Source: Bdellovibrionales bacterium (GTDB taxonomy: Bacteria; Bdellovibrionota; UBA1018). From it: 64,000 bases of DNA. The stretch lies in assembly GCA_947380295.1 (NCBI GenBank), contig CANCQK010000015.1, positions 1-64,000 of the forward strand. Direction: 5' to 3'. A program made the position numbers and the translations under genes. Under the pieces are notes generated by a model, which worked only from the letters and a program-made list of their open reading frames with translations, did not search any database and had not been told where the DNA came from. Shown piece by piece: positions 51,431 through 59,957 of this stretch (its first letter is position 1; every line of letters starts with the position of its first letter).

Positions 51431-51570
51431 TTTTGCCCCCAGGGGTTTTAGCAAAGGGGGGGCCAAAATTTTTTCGACTTCTTGGCAAGTTGTCAGATAT
51501 GAGAAATTATGAAATATTCTATTTTGACTCAGTAGTTTAACTATCGAACTCTTTAAAGATGGAGTAGAAA

Positions 51571-52245
51571 ATGAAATTTTGGACCAAATTATTGCCTGTT
51601 TTCGCAGTTCTTTTTGCATCGGCCCCTGCATTTGCAGGTGGCACCAGCCTCGAAGTTGAGCCTTACTTGGGGTATGGGTTTTTGGGTTCCGTGGGGGCTA
51701 AGGATCAATATACCGCGAGCCAACAGGATACCTACACCACTTTGGGCTTGGGTCTACGTGCCAATGTCAAGTTTTTGGATATGTTTTTTGCAGGTCCTGA
51801 TTTCTCCTATCAGCCTGGCTTGAGCTTGACCTCTCCTACAGCAACCGGGATGAAGTTGGACAAAACCAACAGTGGTTCTTTGATGACCCTAGGTTTAGTT
51901 GCCGGGGTCCAGTTGCCCATGTCACTTCGATTTTGGGTAGGCTACAATTTCATGGATCAGACTTCTTCGACTGTGAGTGCAACTTCGGATGCTACAGCTA
52001 AGGCTACCTATGGTGACTTGACTAAGACCTTTAAGGGTTCTTCATTTAAAATTGGCGCAGGCTATAAGCTGATGTCCTATTTGAGTATTAATGCTGAATA
52101 CTATTTTCAGAGCTACTCAAAAGCTGATTTGAAGATGACGGGTGCTGCATCTTCTCTGGGGTATACGGATAAGGCAATCACTGACACTAGTGGCAACATC
52201 CTCGTGATGACCGTCAGCGCTCCTTTGGATGTGCTGAGCTTCTAA
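51571..52245 (+). CDS. Small outer-membrane beta-barrel protein (copy A)
   Basis: 224 residues; signal peptide ends APAFA-G, GGAG lies 8 bases before the ATG. The mature chain alternates polar and hydrophobic/aromatic residues in about eight strands (LEVEPYLGYGFLG, FFAGPDFSYQPGL, RFWVGYNFMDQ, LSINAEYYFQSYSK) and ends with a strand closing in Phe, the usual BAM signal. It is probably an OmpX/OmpW-size surface barrel. It is a paralogue of the protein at 53644-54336 and is followed by a nested-stem terminator. Confidence 0.82.
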   Translation: MKFWTKLLPVFAVLFASAPAFAGGTSLEVEPYLGYGFLGSVGAKDQYTASQQDTYTTLGLGLRANVKFLDMFFAGPDFSYQPGLSLTSPTATGMKLDKTNSGSLMTLGLVAGVQLPMSLRFWVGYNFMDQTSSTVSATSDATAKATYGDLTKTFKGSSFKIGAGYKLMSYLSINAEYYFQSYSKADLKMTGAASSLGYTDKAITDTSGNILVMTVSAPLDVLSF

Positions 52246-52277
52246 CTCTAAAAAAATTCGATTCATTTAAAAATTCG

Positions 52278-52324
52278 TCGGCCCGGCCTGTCACACGGTG
52301 ACATCGCTGGGCCGATGTGTTTTT
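52278..52324 (+). terminator. Terminator after OMP copy A
   Basis: Outer stem TCGGCCC/GGGCCGA (52278-52284 with 52309-52315) enclosing an inner TGTCAC/GTGACA stem, followed by TGTGTTTTT. Its nested plan and the sequence after it resemble the terminator after OMP copy B. Confidence 0.75.
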
Positions 52325-52342
52325 GAGGTGTCTGCTCCCGTT

Positions 52343-52358
52343 CCGTGTCATTTGCATC
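52343..52358 (+). repeat. 16-mer repeat, copy 1
   Basis: CCGTGTCATTTGCATC, 22 bases upstream of the GT2 start codon. An identical copy lies at 54441-54456 in the same relation to an OMP gene, its terminator and a downstream ATGGATG start. Confidence 0.85.
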
Positions 52359-52380
52359 ACTGACGGGTTGGGGGTGGGCC

Positions 52381-53505
52381 ATGGATGGGTTCTTTCTCTT
52401 CGTTGGATTTTTAGGGTCTGCGGGAGCTTTAGGAATGCTAGGGCTAGCGTCGCTCCTGATCTGGCCTTTTTGGATTTACAGAGAGTATCTCAGGGACAAG
52501 TCAGGGACATCGACGCGAATGCCCGTCTCAAAGATTGAGATTCTCATTCCCGTTCATAATGAAGAACGGGTTCTCAGATCGACTCTGCGGTCCATTCATC
52601 ATGCGATCCATGAATTCAGTCAGGCTCACCCTCAGGTGGGTGTTACTCTCAAAGTTGGGCTGGATTCCTGTTCTGATCTCAGCGAGCAAATTGCAAAGGA
52701 CCACCCTTGCGAAATTCATTCGTGCCAGTTCAAAAGTAAATGGAAAACCCTGTCTGCCCTTCTCTCTCAATCGGACGGAGATTGGGTGGTTTTCGCTGAT
52801 GCTGGAATTCAATGGCCTGAGGGATTTCTTTGTGACGCATTAGCGCACCTAGAAAGATCGGATCTAGTTGGGGTTGCTCCCGCTTATTCGGCCTCCAACG
52901 TGGGTGTGCTTGAATCACTCCATTGGTTCATCGAGAGTGGATTCAAGCGATTTGAGTCCCAGTTTTTAGGGGGGCCCGTTTCCGTGCACGGGGCTACGGT
53001 CTTTTACCGTCGAGCTGCGGTGCAGCAAGTTTTTGCGCAGTTGGCGGGACAGGATTGGGCGGTCGATGACGTCGTGATCCCGCTCGTTTTAAGAGGTCTT
53101 TTTCCTCAATCTAAAATCCTCTATTGGGAAGGCGGCAGTCGGAGGGCTCGGGTGCAAGATCTGGGAGTTGATCAGGAGCCTGCCTCGGCGGGGCGTCGCG
53201 AAAGAATCGCCTTAGGTAACCTGCAGTGGGTACGGTCTCTCTTGGTCTGGGCTTTTCAACACAATCGAGTCGTCGGCTTTTTATTGCTGAGGAGAGTTTT
53301 TAGATTATTCTGGGGTTATTGGTTACTTCTATTAGTCTTAGGTTCTTTCAGGATTCTAGGAGGAGATCTATTTGACGCAGGTGCTCTTGCTCTTATCTTG
53401 AGCGGATTAGTCGTTGGTCTGAGAGCTGCAGCCTTTTTTGCCTCGATTAAAAGCCCTTTTTACTTGATCCGGCGCAATGATCTGAATCTGATTCGCTGGA
53501 GCTAA
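52381..53505 (+). CDS. GT2-family membrane glycosyltransferase
   Basis: A 374-residue protein: an N-terminal membrane helix, a GT-A domain (KIEILIPVHNEERVLRSTLRSI, KVGLDSCSD, WVVFADAGIQWPEGF as the DxD region DAG, and QDWAVDDVVIPLVL as the late acidic ED motif) and two to three C-terminal helices. It resembles processive or single-addition GT2 enzymes. The start is ATG 52381 after GGGGG; a GTG at 52345 would begin inside the 16-mer repeat. Likely works with the neighbouring polysaccharide genes. Confidence 0.85.
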   Translation: MDGFFLFVGFLGSAGALGMLGLASLLIWPFWIYREYLRDKSGTSTRMPVSKIEILIPVHNEERVLRSTLRSIHHAIHEFSQAHPQVGVTLKVGLDSCSDLSEQIAKDHPCEIHSCQFKSKWKTLSALLSQSDGDWVVFADAGIQWPEGFLCDALAHLERSDLVGVAPAYSASNVGVLESLHWFIESGFKRFESQFLGGPVSVHGATVFYRRAAVQQVFAQLAGQDWAVDDVVIPLVLRGLFPQSKILYWEGGSRRARVQDLGVDQEPASAGRRERIALGNLQWVRSLLVWAFQHNRVVGFLLLRRVFRLFWGYWLLLLVLGSFRILGGDLFDAGALALILSGLVVGLRAAAFFASIKSPFYLIRRNDLNLIRWS

Positions 53506-53643
53506 AGCGGTTTATGATATCTGATCAAAGTATTTTTATTTTAATTTCTAACCTTTTTGAATGAAATAGAAATAATATAAGAATATTATTTAAATATAAT
53601 TTTCGAACTTGGTGTTATTTATTCCTTCCGAAAGGTGAAACAG

Positions 53644-54336
53644 ATGAAATTTAAACTGAAATTAGCATTACTCCCGGTGTTGACTTTAATCGCCTCCACA
53701 CAGGCTTATGCTGGCGCAATTGAGCTTGAACCCTACGCTGGATATGGGCTCTCAGGAAAAATGACCACGACCGCTGTTGGGGGCGGTGACGGTACTACGA
53801 GTTTTTCTAATATCGGTGCAGGTGCTCGATTGAATCTGAAGTTGTTCAACTTTTTATTCTTGGGTCCTGATTTTTCATATCAGATGGGATCGAGTGGGAC
53901 CTATTCGATAACCGATGCAAGCTTGGGCGCACTCTCTGGGAATTTGACCAAGGGGAGTCTGATGACCGTCGGTGGAGTTCTCGGATTTCAACTCCCTCTG
54001 GGGATTCGGATCTGGGGCGGTTACAATTTCATGGATACGAACTCTGGCACCGGGAGCATTTCAACGACTGTGTTGGGTCAAGACGTCAGCGGTACTTTCA
54101 CGAACAAGTATTCTGGCACAACGATCAAGGTCGGAGCTGGGTTCAAACTCTTTTCTGTCTTGAGACTCAATGCTGAGTATTACATGCAAACTTACACGAA
54201 GGTGACATCTAGTAGCGATATCACGATTGGATCGACGACCACAAATAATCCAGAAACGACTACAGATCTTTCCGGCTCTGATGTTGTGAAGTCGAATGTG
54301 ATTTTCCTCTCGCTGAGTGCGCCTTTGGGCGGCTAA
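53644..54336 (+). CDS. Small outer-membrane beta-barrel protein (copy B)
   Basis: About 230 residues. Signal peptide ends STQAYA-G. Strand motifs match copy A closely: IELEPYAGYGLSG, LFLGPDFSYQMG, KGSLMTVGGVLGFQLPLGIRIWGGYNFMD and LRLNAEYYMQTYTK. A GTG at 53635 is in frame, but ATG 53644 is 6-7 bases after AAAGGTG. The upstream 110 bp are very AT-rich and probably hold the promoter. A terminator of the same design as copy A's follows. Confidence 0.82.
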   Translation: MKFKLKLALLPVLTLIASTQAYAGAIELEPYAGYGLSGKMTTTAVGGGDGTTSFSNIGAGARLNLKLFNFLFLGPDFSYQMGSSGTYSITDASLGALSGNLTKGSLMTVGGVLGFQLPLGIRIWGGYNFMDTNSGTGSISTTVLGQDVSGTFTNKYSGTTIKVGAGFKLFSVLRLNAEYYMQTYTKVTSSSDITIGSTTTNNPETTTDLSGSDVVKSNVIFLSLSAPLGG

Positions 54337-54375
54337 TGCGACTCATTTGAATTGAAATTCTATTTGAATTACAAT

Positions 54376-54422
54376 CGGCCTGACTTTGTCACAAGTTGAC
54401 AGAGTCAGGCCGAGTTGTTTTT
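54376..54422 (+). terminator. Terminator after OMP copy B
   Basis: A perfect 10-bp stem CGGCCTGACT/AGTCAGGCCG (54376-54385 with 54403-54412) encloses an inner TGTCA/TGACA stem and is followed by AGTTGTTTTT. It is a diverged relative of 52278-52324. Confidence 0.85.
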
Positions 54423-54440
54423 AGGAGACCTGGTCTCGAC

Positions 54441-54456
54441 CCGTGTCATTTGCATC
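54441..54456 (+). repeat. 16-mer repeat, copy 2
   Basis: CCGTGTCATTTGCATC, identical to 52343-52358, 11 bases before the start of the DUF4091 gene. Part of a duplicated OMP-terminator-spacer segment. Confidence 0.85.
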
Positions 54457-54467
54457 CTCATTAGGGC

Positions 54468-55967
54468 ATGGATGCAATCGGGCGAACCTTTTGGGTATTG
54501 GGAGCTCTCGTTCTTGGAGTGATTGAAGTCGTTGGACGGATGGATCAATCTGGACCTTACCAGGTTTCTCAACCCAACCGGGATCGATTGGTCTTTAACT
54601 CCAAGATCCACCTCTCGAGTTCCCGCAATGAAGTGGTTTCCGTGGTTCTGACGCAGAAAAGGAGAGTGGGAGAGGATGGAGGTTGTAAGGTTCTTGCTCA
54701 GCCTCCCGCGCCTTTTGAGTTTCGTTTCTACAAAATGGAAAAATATCGGATCCAGGCCGATCACCAAAGCTATCGAGGAGCCCGAGCTGGAGACTATTTT
54801 GATCCATTGGTTCCTACTGATCGAATCTGTCCCGGGGATCAGGTCTGGGTGGATCTCAATACTCCTCGCCAGACTACTCCTGGGAATTACTCACTGCCGT
54901 TTGGGATCAGTCTCACGGTGTGGAAGATGGTGATTCCTGAGAGGCCTACGCTACCTCTCTATATCCATCTCAATAGTTACGCTGTTTTGTTGGCACACTC
55001 CTACGGTCAAGGTCGGTCTTGGGAACGACAGGCCCAGCTCCTTCAATCCTATGTAAATACCTACCGGGAGCACCGAATTGAGCCTTACGGACAGTATTTC
55101 TATTTTTTCCCAAAACTTAAAATGACCCGCCAGGGTGCCTCAACTCGGGAACTCGACTTGGACGCCGAATCTGCGATGGGAGCCTCTTTCCGACAATTAG
55201 TTTTAAAGGGCGCCATCGCCCCACCGGTCGTGTTTCGCCCTGATTTTGAAAACCCACCTCAAATAGAGCAGCTTAAGGCGATTGATCGTGCGATCGTGCG
55301 CGGTTACCTTCCGTCCGATACAATAGCTTACGTGTGGGATGAGGGAGAGAGTGATCCAAAACTCTCTCTCCAGTGTTTGAGTCGATTAAAGTGGGTGAAA
55401 GCCCATGCTCCCCATCTCAAAACTCTCGTGACCCGCAAGCCTTCGCTCGAGTTTGCTCCTTTCGTCGATTGGTTTGTTGCCATTCAAAATGAGTTTCATC
55501 CAGGTTGGCGAAAACCGTTTGGTCTCTATGTGAGCTGTCAATCTCAAGGGAGTTGCAAAGATGGAGTCAGGGCTCGTCCAACTGGGCCTCCCATGTTTGT
55601 CATCGACGCGCCCATCGCGAGTGAGCGGGCCTTTTTCTGGATCAATAATCGTCTGGGTGCGGCGGTTGGACTTTATTATAATGCGACAGAGAAACTGGTT
55701 ACCGCGTGGACTGATCAATCCTTTGCGGGTGGAAATGGGGATGGAACTTTGATTTACCCTGATCGAGTTGAATCGCGTCCCAATTCATCGATCCGGTTGA
55801 AGATGCTCAGACAGGGGAGTTACGATGTCGAATACATCCGTTGGGCGAGGGCGGCTGGGATTGAGGCGGCAACGCCGGTAGTGGATCAAAATCACTGGAG
55901 CCAGAACTGGGCTGATTATCAGAAAATTCGAGACGGCTTAGGGATTCAGCTCAATCAAATTTTTTAA
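54468..55967 (+). CDS. DUF4091 glycoside-hydrolase-like exported protein
   Basis: A 499-residue protein. The N-terminal hydrophobic segment (TFWVLGALVLGVIEVVG) is a signal anchor or peptide. An N-terminal beta domain precedes a TIM-barrel-like region (YVWDEGESDP, VDWFVAIQNEFHPGW) and the DUF4091 tail, recognised by GDGTLIYPDRVESRPNSSIRLKMLRQGSYDVEYI. DUF4091 proteins are periplasmic or surface, thought to act on polysaccharides; the DEGE and QNEFHP acidic residues could be catalytic. Position after the OMP and near the polysaccharide locus fits a glycan-trimming role. Confidence 0.78.
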   Translation: MDAIGRTFWVLGALVLGVIEVVGRMDQSGPYQVSQPNRDRLVFNSKIHLSSSRNEVVSVVLTQKRRVGEDGGCKVLAQPPAPFEFRFYKMEKYRIQADHQSYRGARAGDYFDPLVPTDRICPGDQVWVDLNTPRQTTPGNYSLPFGISLTVWKMVIPERPTLPLYIHLNSYAVLLAHSYGQGRSWERQAQLLQSYVNTYREHRIEPYGQYFYFFPKLKMTRQGASTRELDLDAESAMGASFRQLVLKGAIAPPVVFRPDFENPPQIEQLKAIDRAIVRGYLPSDTIAYVWDEGESDPKLSLQCLSRLKWVKAHAPHLKTLVTRKPSLEFAPFVDWFVAIQNEFHPGWRKPFGLYVSCQSQGSCKDGVRARPTGPPMFVIDAPIASERAFFWINNRLGAAVGLYYNATEKLVTAWTDQSFAGGNGDGTLIYPDRVESRPNSSIRLKMLRQGSYDVEYIRWARAAGIEAATPVVDQNHWSQNWADYQKIRDGLGIQLNQIF

Positions 55968-56044
55968 ACGAACAAGAAAGCATCTTTTCTTTTGCACGAT
56001 TTTGGATTAAGTCCATCTTGTGTGATTTTCGTGTGGAGGGAAAA

Positions 56045-56950
56045 ATGAACTTTTTCAGGCGTTTTTATCCGTTTCTAGTTTTTGCAATTTTAACTTGGTT
56101 AGCGACTTCGGCTTCACTTCCGACCTCTGCCCAGGCGGGTCCGGATGAGGAAGCGCTTTTGACTGAGACTGTGACTCAGCTCAATGAAAAGTGGGAATCC
56201 GTCTTCTACGAGTTCAGCGATTTGGCACTCAAGAAATATTGTCCAGTTCAGTACGATCAAATCCAAGATACATTGGTTCAGATCTATCAGGACAATCGTC
56301 GAATCAGTTTGGCCGATCTGAGATCCGACCGAGAAGTACTTCTCGAAGGGATTTTAAGTCAGTGTGATCAGGCTCAGTTTGTTTTGAGTCTTGAGTACCA
56401 ATTTAACACCTATATTGCATTGATGACTGCAGATCTGATTGGGCGAATCGAGGGTTTAGTTTTGAATCCTGATCTCGAACTTTCGCTGGACTCCAAGAGA
56501 GAAATGGTCGAGCGAGTGGTTAACGTGGCCCTGGTTCATGAGTATCACCCCAGAAAATTGCTCGAGGAACTCACTTTCGTTGATCTAGAGCTGGGTGAGT
56601 TTCGATCGGATTATCTGGCCAAACTACCGGGTACTAAGGTGATTGGAGCCGAGTTGACTCCTTCCGCAGTTTTGCAAGAAAGTCAGATCGTAGGATCTAC
56701 CAGCCTGACTGAGACGGGTTCTGCTCCTGTAGCCGAGGCGAAAAAACCACATAAAAAAGGCCATTGCCAAGTTTGCCGTAAAAAGTTGGGTTTGATGCCT
56801 TTTCTGTGTCGGTGTGAAGGTGAGTTCTGTGCGACCCATCGTCTGCCAGAGGAGCATAGTTGCTCGTTCGATCAACAGGCTGCAGGAAAAGCCTTACTCG
56901 CAAAAAGTCTCCCCGTGGTGAGTGGGGATCGATTGCCAGATAAGATTTGA
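56045..56950 (+). CDS. Exported protein with eukaryotic-type AN1 zinc finger
   Basis: 301 residues; ATG 56045 lies 5 bases after GGAGGG. A signal peptide (FFRRFYPFLVFAIL..., cleavage near SAQA-G) precedes an alpha-helical domain of about 190 residues (no family recognised). Residues 241-273 fit the AN1 zinc-finger pattern exactly, C-x2-C-x10-C-x1-C-x4-C-x2-H-x5-H-x1-C, with the KKLGLMPFLCRC core. The tail that follows (AAGKALLAKSLPVV then D-x-L-x-DKI) matches the short extension after AN1 in animal ZFAND5/6 and plant SAP proteins. AN1 fingers are typical of eukaryotic ubiquitin/stress proteins, so export from a bacterium suggests an effector or a horizontally gained binding module. Confidence 0.85.
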   Translation: MNFFRRFYPFLVFAILTWLATSASLPTSAQAGPDEEALLTETVTQLNEKWESVFYEFSDLALKKYCPVQYDQIQDTLVQIYQDNRRISLADLRSDREVLLEGILSQCDQAQFVLSLEYQFNTYIALMTADLIGRIEGLVLNPDLELSLDSKREMVERVVNVALVHEYHPRKLLEELTFVDLELGEFRSDYLAKLPGTKVIGAELTPSAVLQESQIVGSTSLTETGSAPVAEAKKPHKKGHCQVCRKKLGLMPFLCRCEGEFCATHRLPEEHSCSFDQQAAGKALLAKSLPVVSGDRLPDKI

Positions 56951-57009
56951 CTGAGACTCTTAAGCCACCACAGGTGGAGTTCGGTTGCATCCAGTGCTAG
57001 GCTGAAGGA

Positions 57010-58527
57010 ATGACAAATTCTGCTTTGCGCTCCCATCTGGTTCTTATTTTAGGCAATCAGCTTTTTCCGGTTGAAAGAGTCAAAGAAAAGCTTCTCCATG
57101 AAAAAGACGTCATCATTTTCATGCGTGAGGATGAGGGACTCTGCACCCATTTTAGATATCACAAGCATAAGATCTTATTTTTTCTAGCCGCGATGCGAGA
57201 CTATGCTCAGGAGCTGAGGGCTGCGGGTTTCGAAGTTCATTATGAGGCACTTGGGGCGCACCAGGGAACATTTGAAAGTCGACTGAGTGAGGCAATTAAG
57301 GCCTATCAGGTTCGGGGTGTTTCTTATTTTGAGATCGAAGATCGATTCTTTGAAACTCGGATCGAAACGCTTTTGCGAGGACTTAAAGTCAAACCTACGG
57401 TCTGGCAGTCTCCGATGTTTTTTTTGAGTCGCGCTGAATTCAAAGCAGATTTGGGAGCGACCAAAAAACCTTTTATGAAGACCTTTTATGAGCGTCAGCG
57501 AAAAAGGTTCAAAATCCTCGTAGACTCGCATCTCAAACCGGAGGGCGGTCAATGGAGTTTTGATGAGGAAAATCGTAAAGCACTGCCGAAAGATGTGATT
57601 TGTCCAAGTCTGCCTAAATTTGAAATGAACCCGTTGCAGAGGCAGGTTGCAAAGCAAGTTGACGAGGCCTTTCCTGATCACCCTGGAAGGACGGACGAAT
57701 TTTGGCTTCCCACGAATCGAGCGGGAGCAATTCTTTGGCTAGACGATTTCTTGAAAAAGCGATTTCGAGAATTTGGTGCGTACGAAGACGCACTGACTCA
57801 AAAATATCCCTTCGTTTTTCATTCGGTTCTGACTCCGTATTTAAACACCGGGCTCCTGACGCCTGATGAGGTTGTGCAGAGATGCCTTAAAGTCGCGAAG
57901 ACCGAAAATATCCCAATGAACTCATGTGAGGGGTTTATTCGGCAGGTCTTAGGCTGGCGTGAATTCATTCGGGGAATTGATCAAAATTTTGGAGAGGTTC
58001 AAGCTAAGAGTAATTTTTGGAACCATCAGCGCAGGCTCACTGACCATTGGTACCAGGGAAATACGGGGATCGAACCTCTGGATGATGTGATTCGGAAAAC
58101 CCTTCGCTACGGCTATGCCCATCATATTGAACGACTCATGGTGGTGGGATCACTTATGCTCCTTCTCGAGGTTCACCCCCAGGAGGCTTACCGATGGTTT
58201 ATGGAGCTATTCATCGACTCGTCGGACTGGGTGATGGGGCCTAATGTCTTTGGGATGGCATTATTTAGTGACGGGGGGATTTTCGCGACCAAACCCTACA
58301 TCTGCGGTTCAAACTACTATAAGAAAATGGGCGGCTATCGAACTGGCAAGTGGCAACTTGGAGTGGATGGCCTCTACTGGTCCTTCATTGATCGGCATCG
58401 GGACTTTTTCTCAAAAAATCCGCGACTTTCCATGATGGTTAAGCTCTGCGATAAGATGACGTTAGAAAAAAAACAGAGTTTGTTTGAGGCAGCACAAGAG
58501 TTAAAGCAGCGGTTGACTCGGGAATGA
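57010..58527 (+). CDS. Cryptochrome/photolyase-family protein (FeS-BCP-related)
   Basis: A 505-residue protein of the prokaryotic (6-4) photolyase/CryB group. The N-terminal Rossmann-like domain (HLVLILGNQLFP, FMREDEG, FRYHKHKILFFLAAMR) and the helical FAD domain (CEGFIRQVLGWREFIRG, YAHHIERLMVVGSLMLL, WVMGPNVFGMALFSDGG, KPYICGSNYYKKMGGYR) are clear. In FeS-BCP enzymes three of four cluster Cys lie between that last motif and the YW segment; here I see Y-RTGKW..GVDGLYW with no Cys there, so the 4Fe-4S cluster is probably missing. It may repair UV lesions or sense light. Confidence 0.85.
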   Translation: MTNSALRSHLVLILGNQLFPVERVKEKLLHEKDVIIFMREDEGLCTHFRYHKHKILFFLAAMRDYAQELRAAGFEVHYEALGAHQGTFESRLSEAIKAYQVRGVSYFEIEDRFFETRIETLLRGLKVKPTVWQSPMFFLSRAEFKADLGATKKPFMKTFYERQRKRFKILVDSHLKPEGGQWSFDEENRKALPKDVICPSLPKFEMNPLQRQVAKQVDEAFPDHPGRTDEFWLPTNRAGAILWLDDFLKKRFREFGAYEDALTQKYPFVFHSVLTPYLNTGLLTPDEVVQRCLKVAKTENIPMNSCEGFIRQVLGWREFIRGIDQNFGEVQAKSNFWNHQRRLTDHWYQGNTGIEPLDDVIRKTLRYGYAHHIERLMVVGSLMLLLEVHPQEAYRWFMELFIDSSDWVMGPNVFGMALFSDGGIFATKPYICGSNYYKKMGGYRTGKWQLGVDGLYWSFIDRHRDFFSKNPRLSMMVKLCDKMTLEKKQSLFEAAQELKQRLTRE

Positions 58528-58709
58528 GGTCAAAAACTAAACCAAAACGAAAATGGATGAGGAGTTGAGACGACTTTAGTTTACGCGAAGTGTCATAACT
58601 GTGTCATAATTTTTAAAGGTTTGGCGAGATTCATCCGATCCTTCCTTTGGATGAAAATGTGTAGAGGATCAACCACAATCGATCAGCGGACTGAGGAGAC
58701 TCAGAGACC

Positions 58710-59939
58710 ATGAAGCCGCTTATTGTTTTTGTGGATGATGAACCCAATAATCTGACCGTATTTGAGGCTTCTATGCCTCCAGAGTGGGAGGTGAAAACCT
58801 TCACTCTACCAACGCAAGCCCTGCAGGAGCTGAGCAATCTAGCACCCGCAGTGATTTTGACCGACCAAAGAATGCCAGAGATGAATGGGGTTGAATTCTT
58901 AGAGGCTGCCCGGAAAATACATCCAGAGGCAATTCGGATGATCGTGACGGGTTACTCTGACGAGAACTTGGTCATAAAATCTGTACGTAATGCACAGGTC
59001 TTTGATTATCTTCGAAAGCCCTGGGATCCTGATGATTTAGAGGCGAGTATCAGACGTGGCGTTGAGGCTTTCAAGGTGAGTGAGGAACGTCGAATTCAGA
59101 ATTTACTCTTGATCGAGCGAGAGGCGATCTTAGGTCATCAAAATAAAGACCTGGCTGTCAGGCTTGAGAAGCTTGAAGCAGGGCAGATCCAAAGCTCCCA
59201 AGCACTCAATGAGTTAGAGTGTTGGGTTCCGCCGGCTCTTGTGGCTATGATTCGTAAGAAGGCTGTGAATTTCCCGCTCATACGAGATCTCGTGGTGATT
59301 ACGTTTGGATTTCAGGAGTCAGCCAAAAATAAAAAGATGTTGATCAATAAACGCCCACTTCATGAGCATCTATTTAGGATGTTTTCCCAGTCTATTTTGA
59401 GACAGGGAGGATGGCTAGAGGCTCACACCGGTAGAATTGCTTACGGGTACTTTGGGATGGGAGAAAGTGGTGTCAATGCGCATCTTGCTGCTCTGGCCGC
59501 TGCCCAGGAATTTCAAGTCATGTTTAAAGGACTTTGTCAGCTGAACGGGATCTCTATGGAGTGTGGAATTGGCCTGCATTTGGATCGGCGAAGTACGATT
59601 CATATGCTGGCACATGAGGTTCAAATTCAGGTGAATGATGGTCCCTTCGTTCAAAAAGCGTTTGATACGACTTTATCTGATGGGGACGTCTTGAGTCGCA
59701 TTCAAGAGTTGGCTCAGCTTCTTCCGGGTGCGAACATGATTATGTCGGGCGATTTTGTGGGAGGCCTGGAACAGAAGCCGGCCTCAGTTCAATCGATCGG
59801 TCATATGCGCAACCAAGATCAGTCGAGACATGTCGAGTTATTCCTGCTTTCTAGTGAGAGCTTGAAGGCAAGTGATCTTGCACGCCTTCAAGCTGCACTC
59901 GCAGAGAGAGATGCGGAGAAGCCCCCTGTTGCAGCCTAG
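58710..59939 (+). CDS. Response regulator with degenerate cyclase-like domain
   Basis: A 409-residue cytoplasmic protein. The receiver domain (residues 1-~120) has FVDDEP, the phospho-acceptor Asp52 in LTDQRMPEMNG, Thr in IVTGYS and Lys in YLRKPW. A coiled-coil linker is followed by a class-III adenylate/guanylate-cyclase-like domain (LIRDLVVITFGFQ, GGWLEAHTGRIAYGYFG, CGIGLHLDRRS). The first metal Asp of F-x-D-I/L appears replaced (TFGF), so nucleotide cyclisation is unlikely. It may bind a nucleotide or partner. Receiver-cyclase fusions are common in deltaproteobacterial and Bdellovibrio-like signalling. Convergent with the hybrid kinase. Confidence 0.78.
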   Translation: MKPLIVFVDDEPNNLTVFEASMPPEWEVKTFTLPTQALQELSNLAPAVILTDQRMPEMNGVEFLEAARKIHPEAIRMIVTGYSDENLVIKSVRNAQVFDYLRKPWDPDDLEASIRRGVEAFKVSEERRIQNLLLIEREAILGHQNKDLAVRLEKLEAGQIQSSQALNELECWVPPALVAMIRKKAVNFPLIRDLVVITFGFQESAKNKKMLINKRPLHEHLFRMFSQSILRQGGWLEAHTGRIAYGYFGMGESGVNAHLAALAAAQEFQVMFKGLCQLNGISMECGIGLHLDRRSTIHMLAHEVQIQVNDGPFVQKAFDTTLSDGDVLSRIQELAQLLPGANMIMSGDFVGGLEQKPASVQSIGHMRNQDQSRHVELFLLSSESLKASDLARLQAALAERDAEKPPVAA

Positions 59940-59957
59940 TGTCCGCGATTCTCTGTT

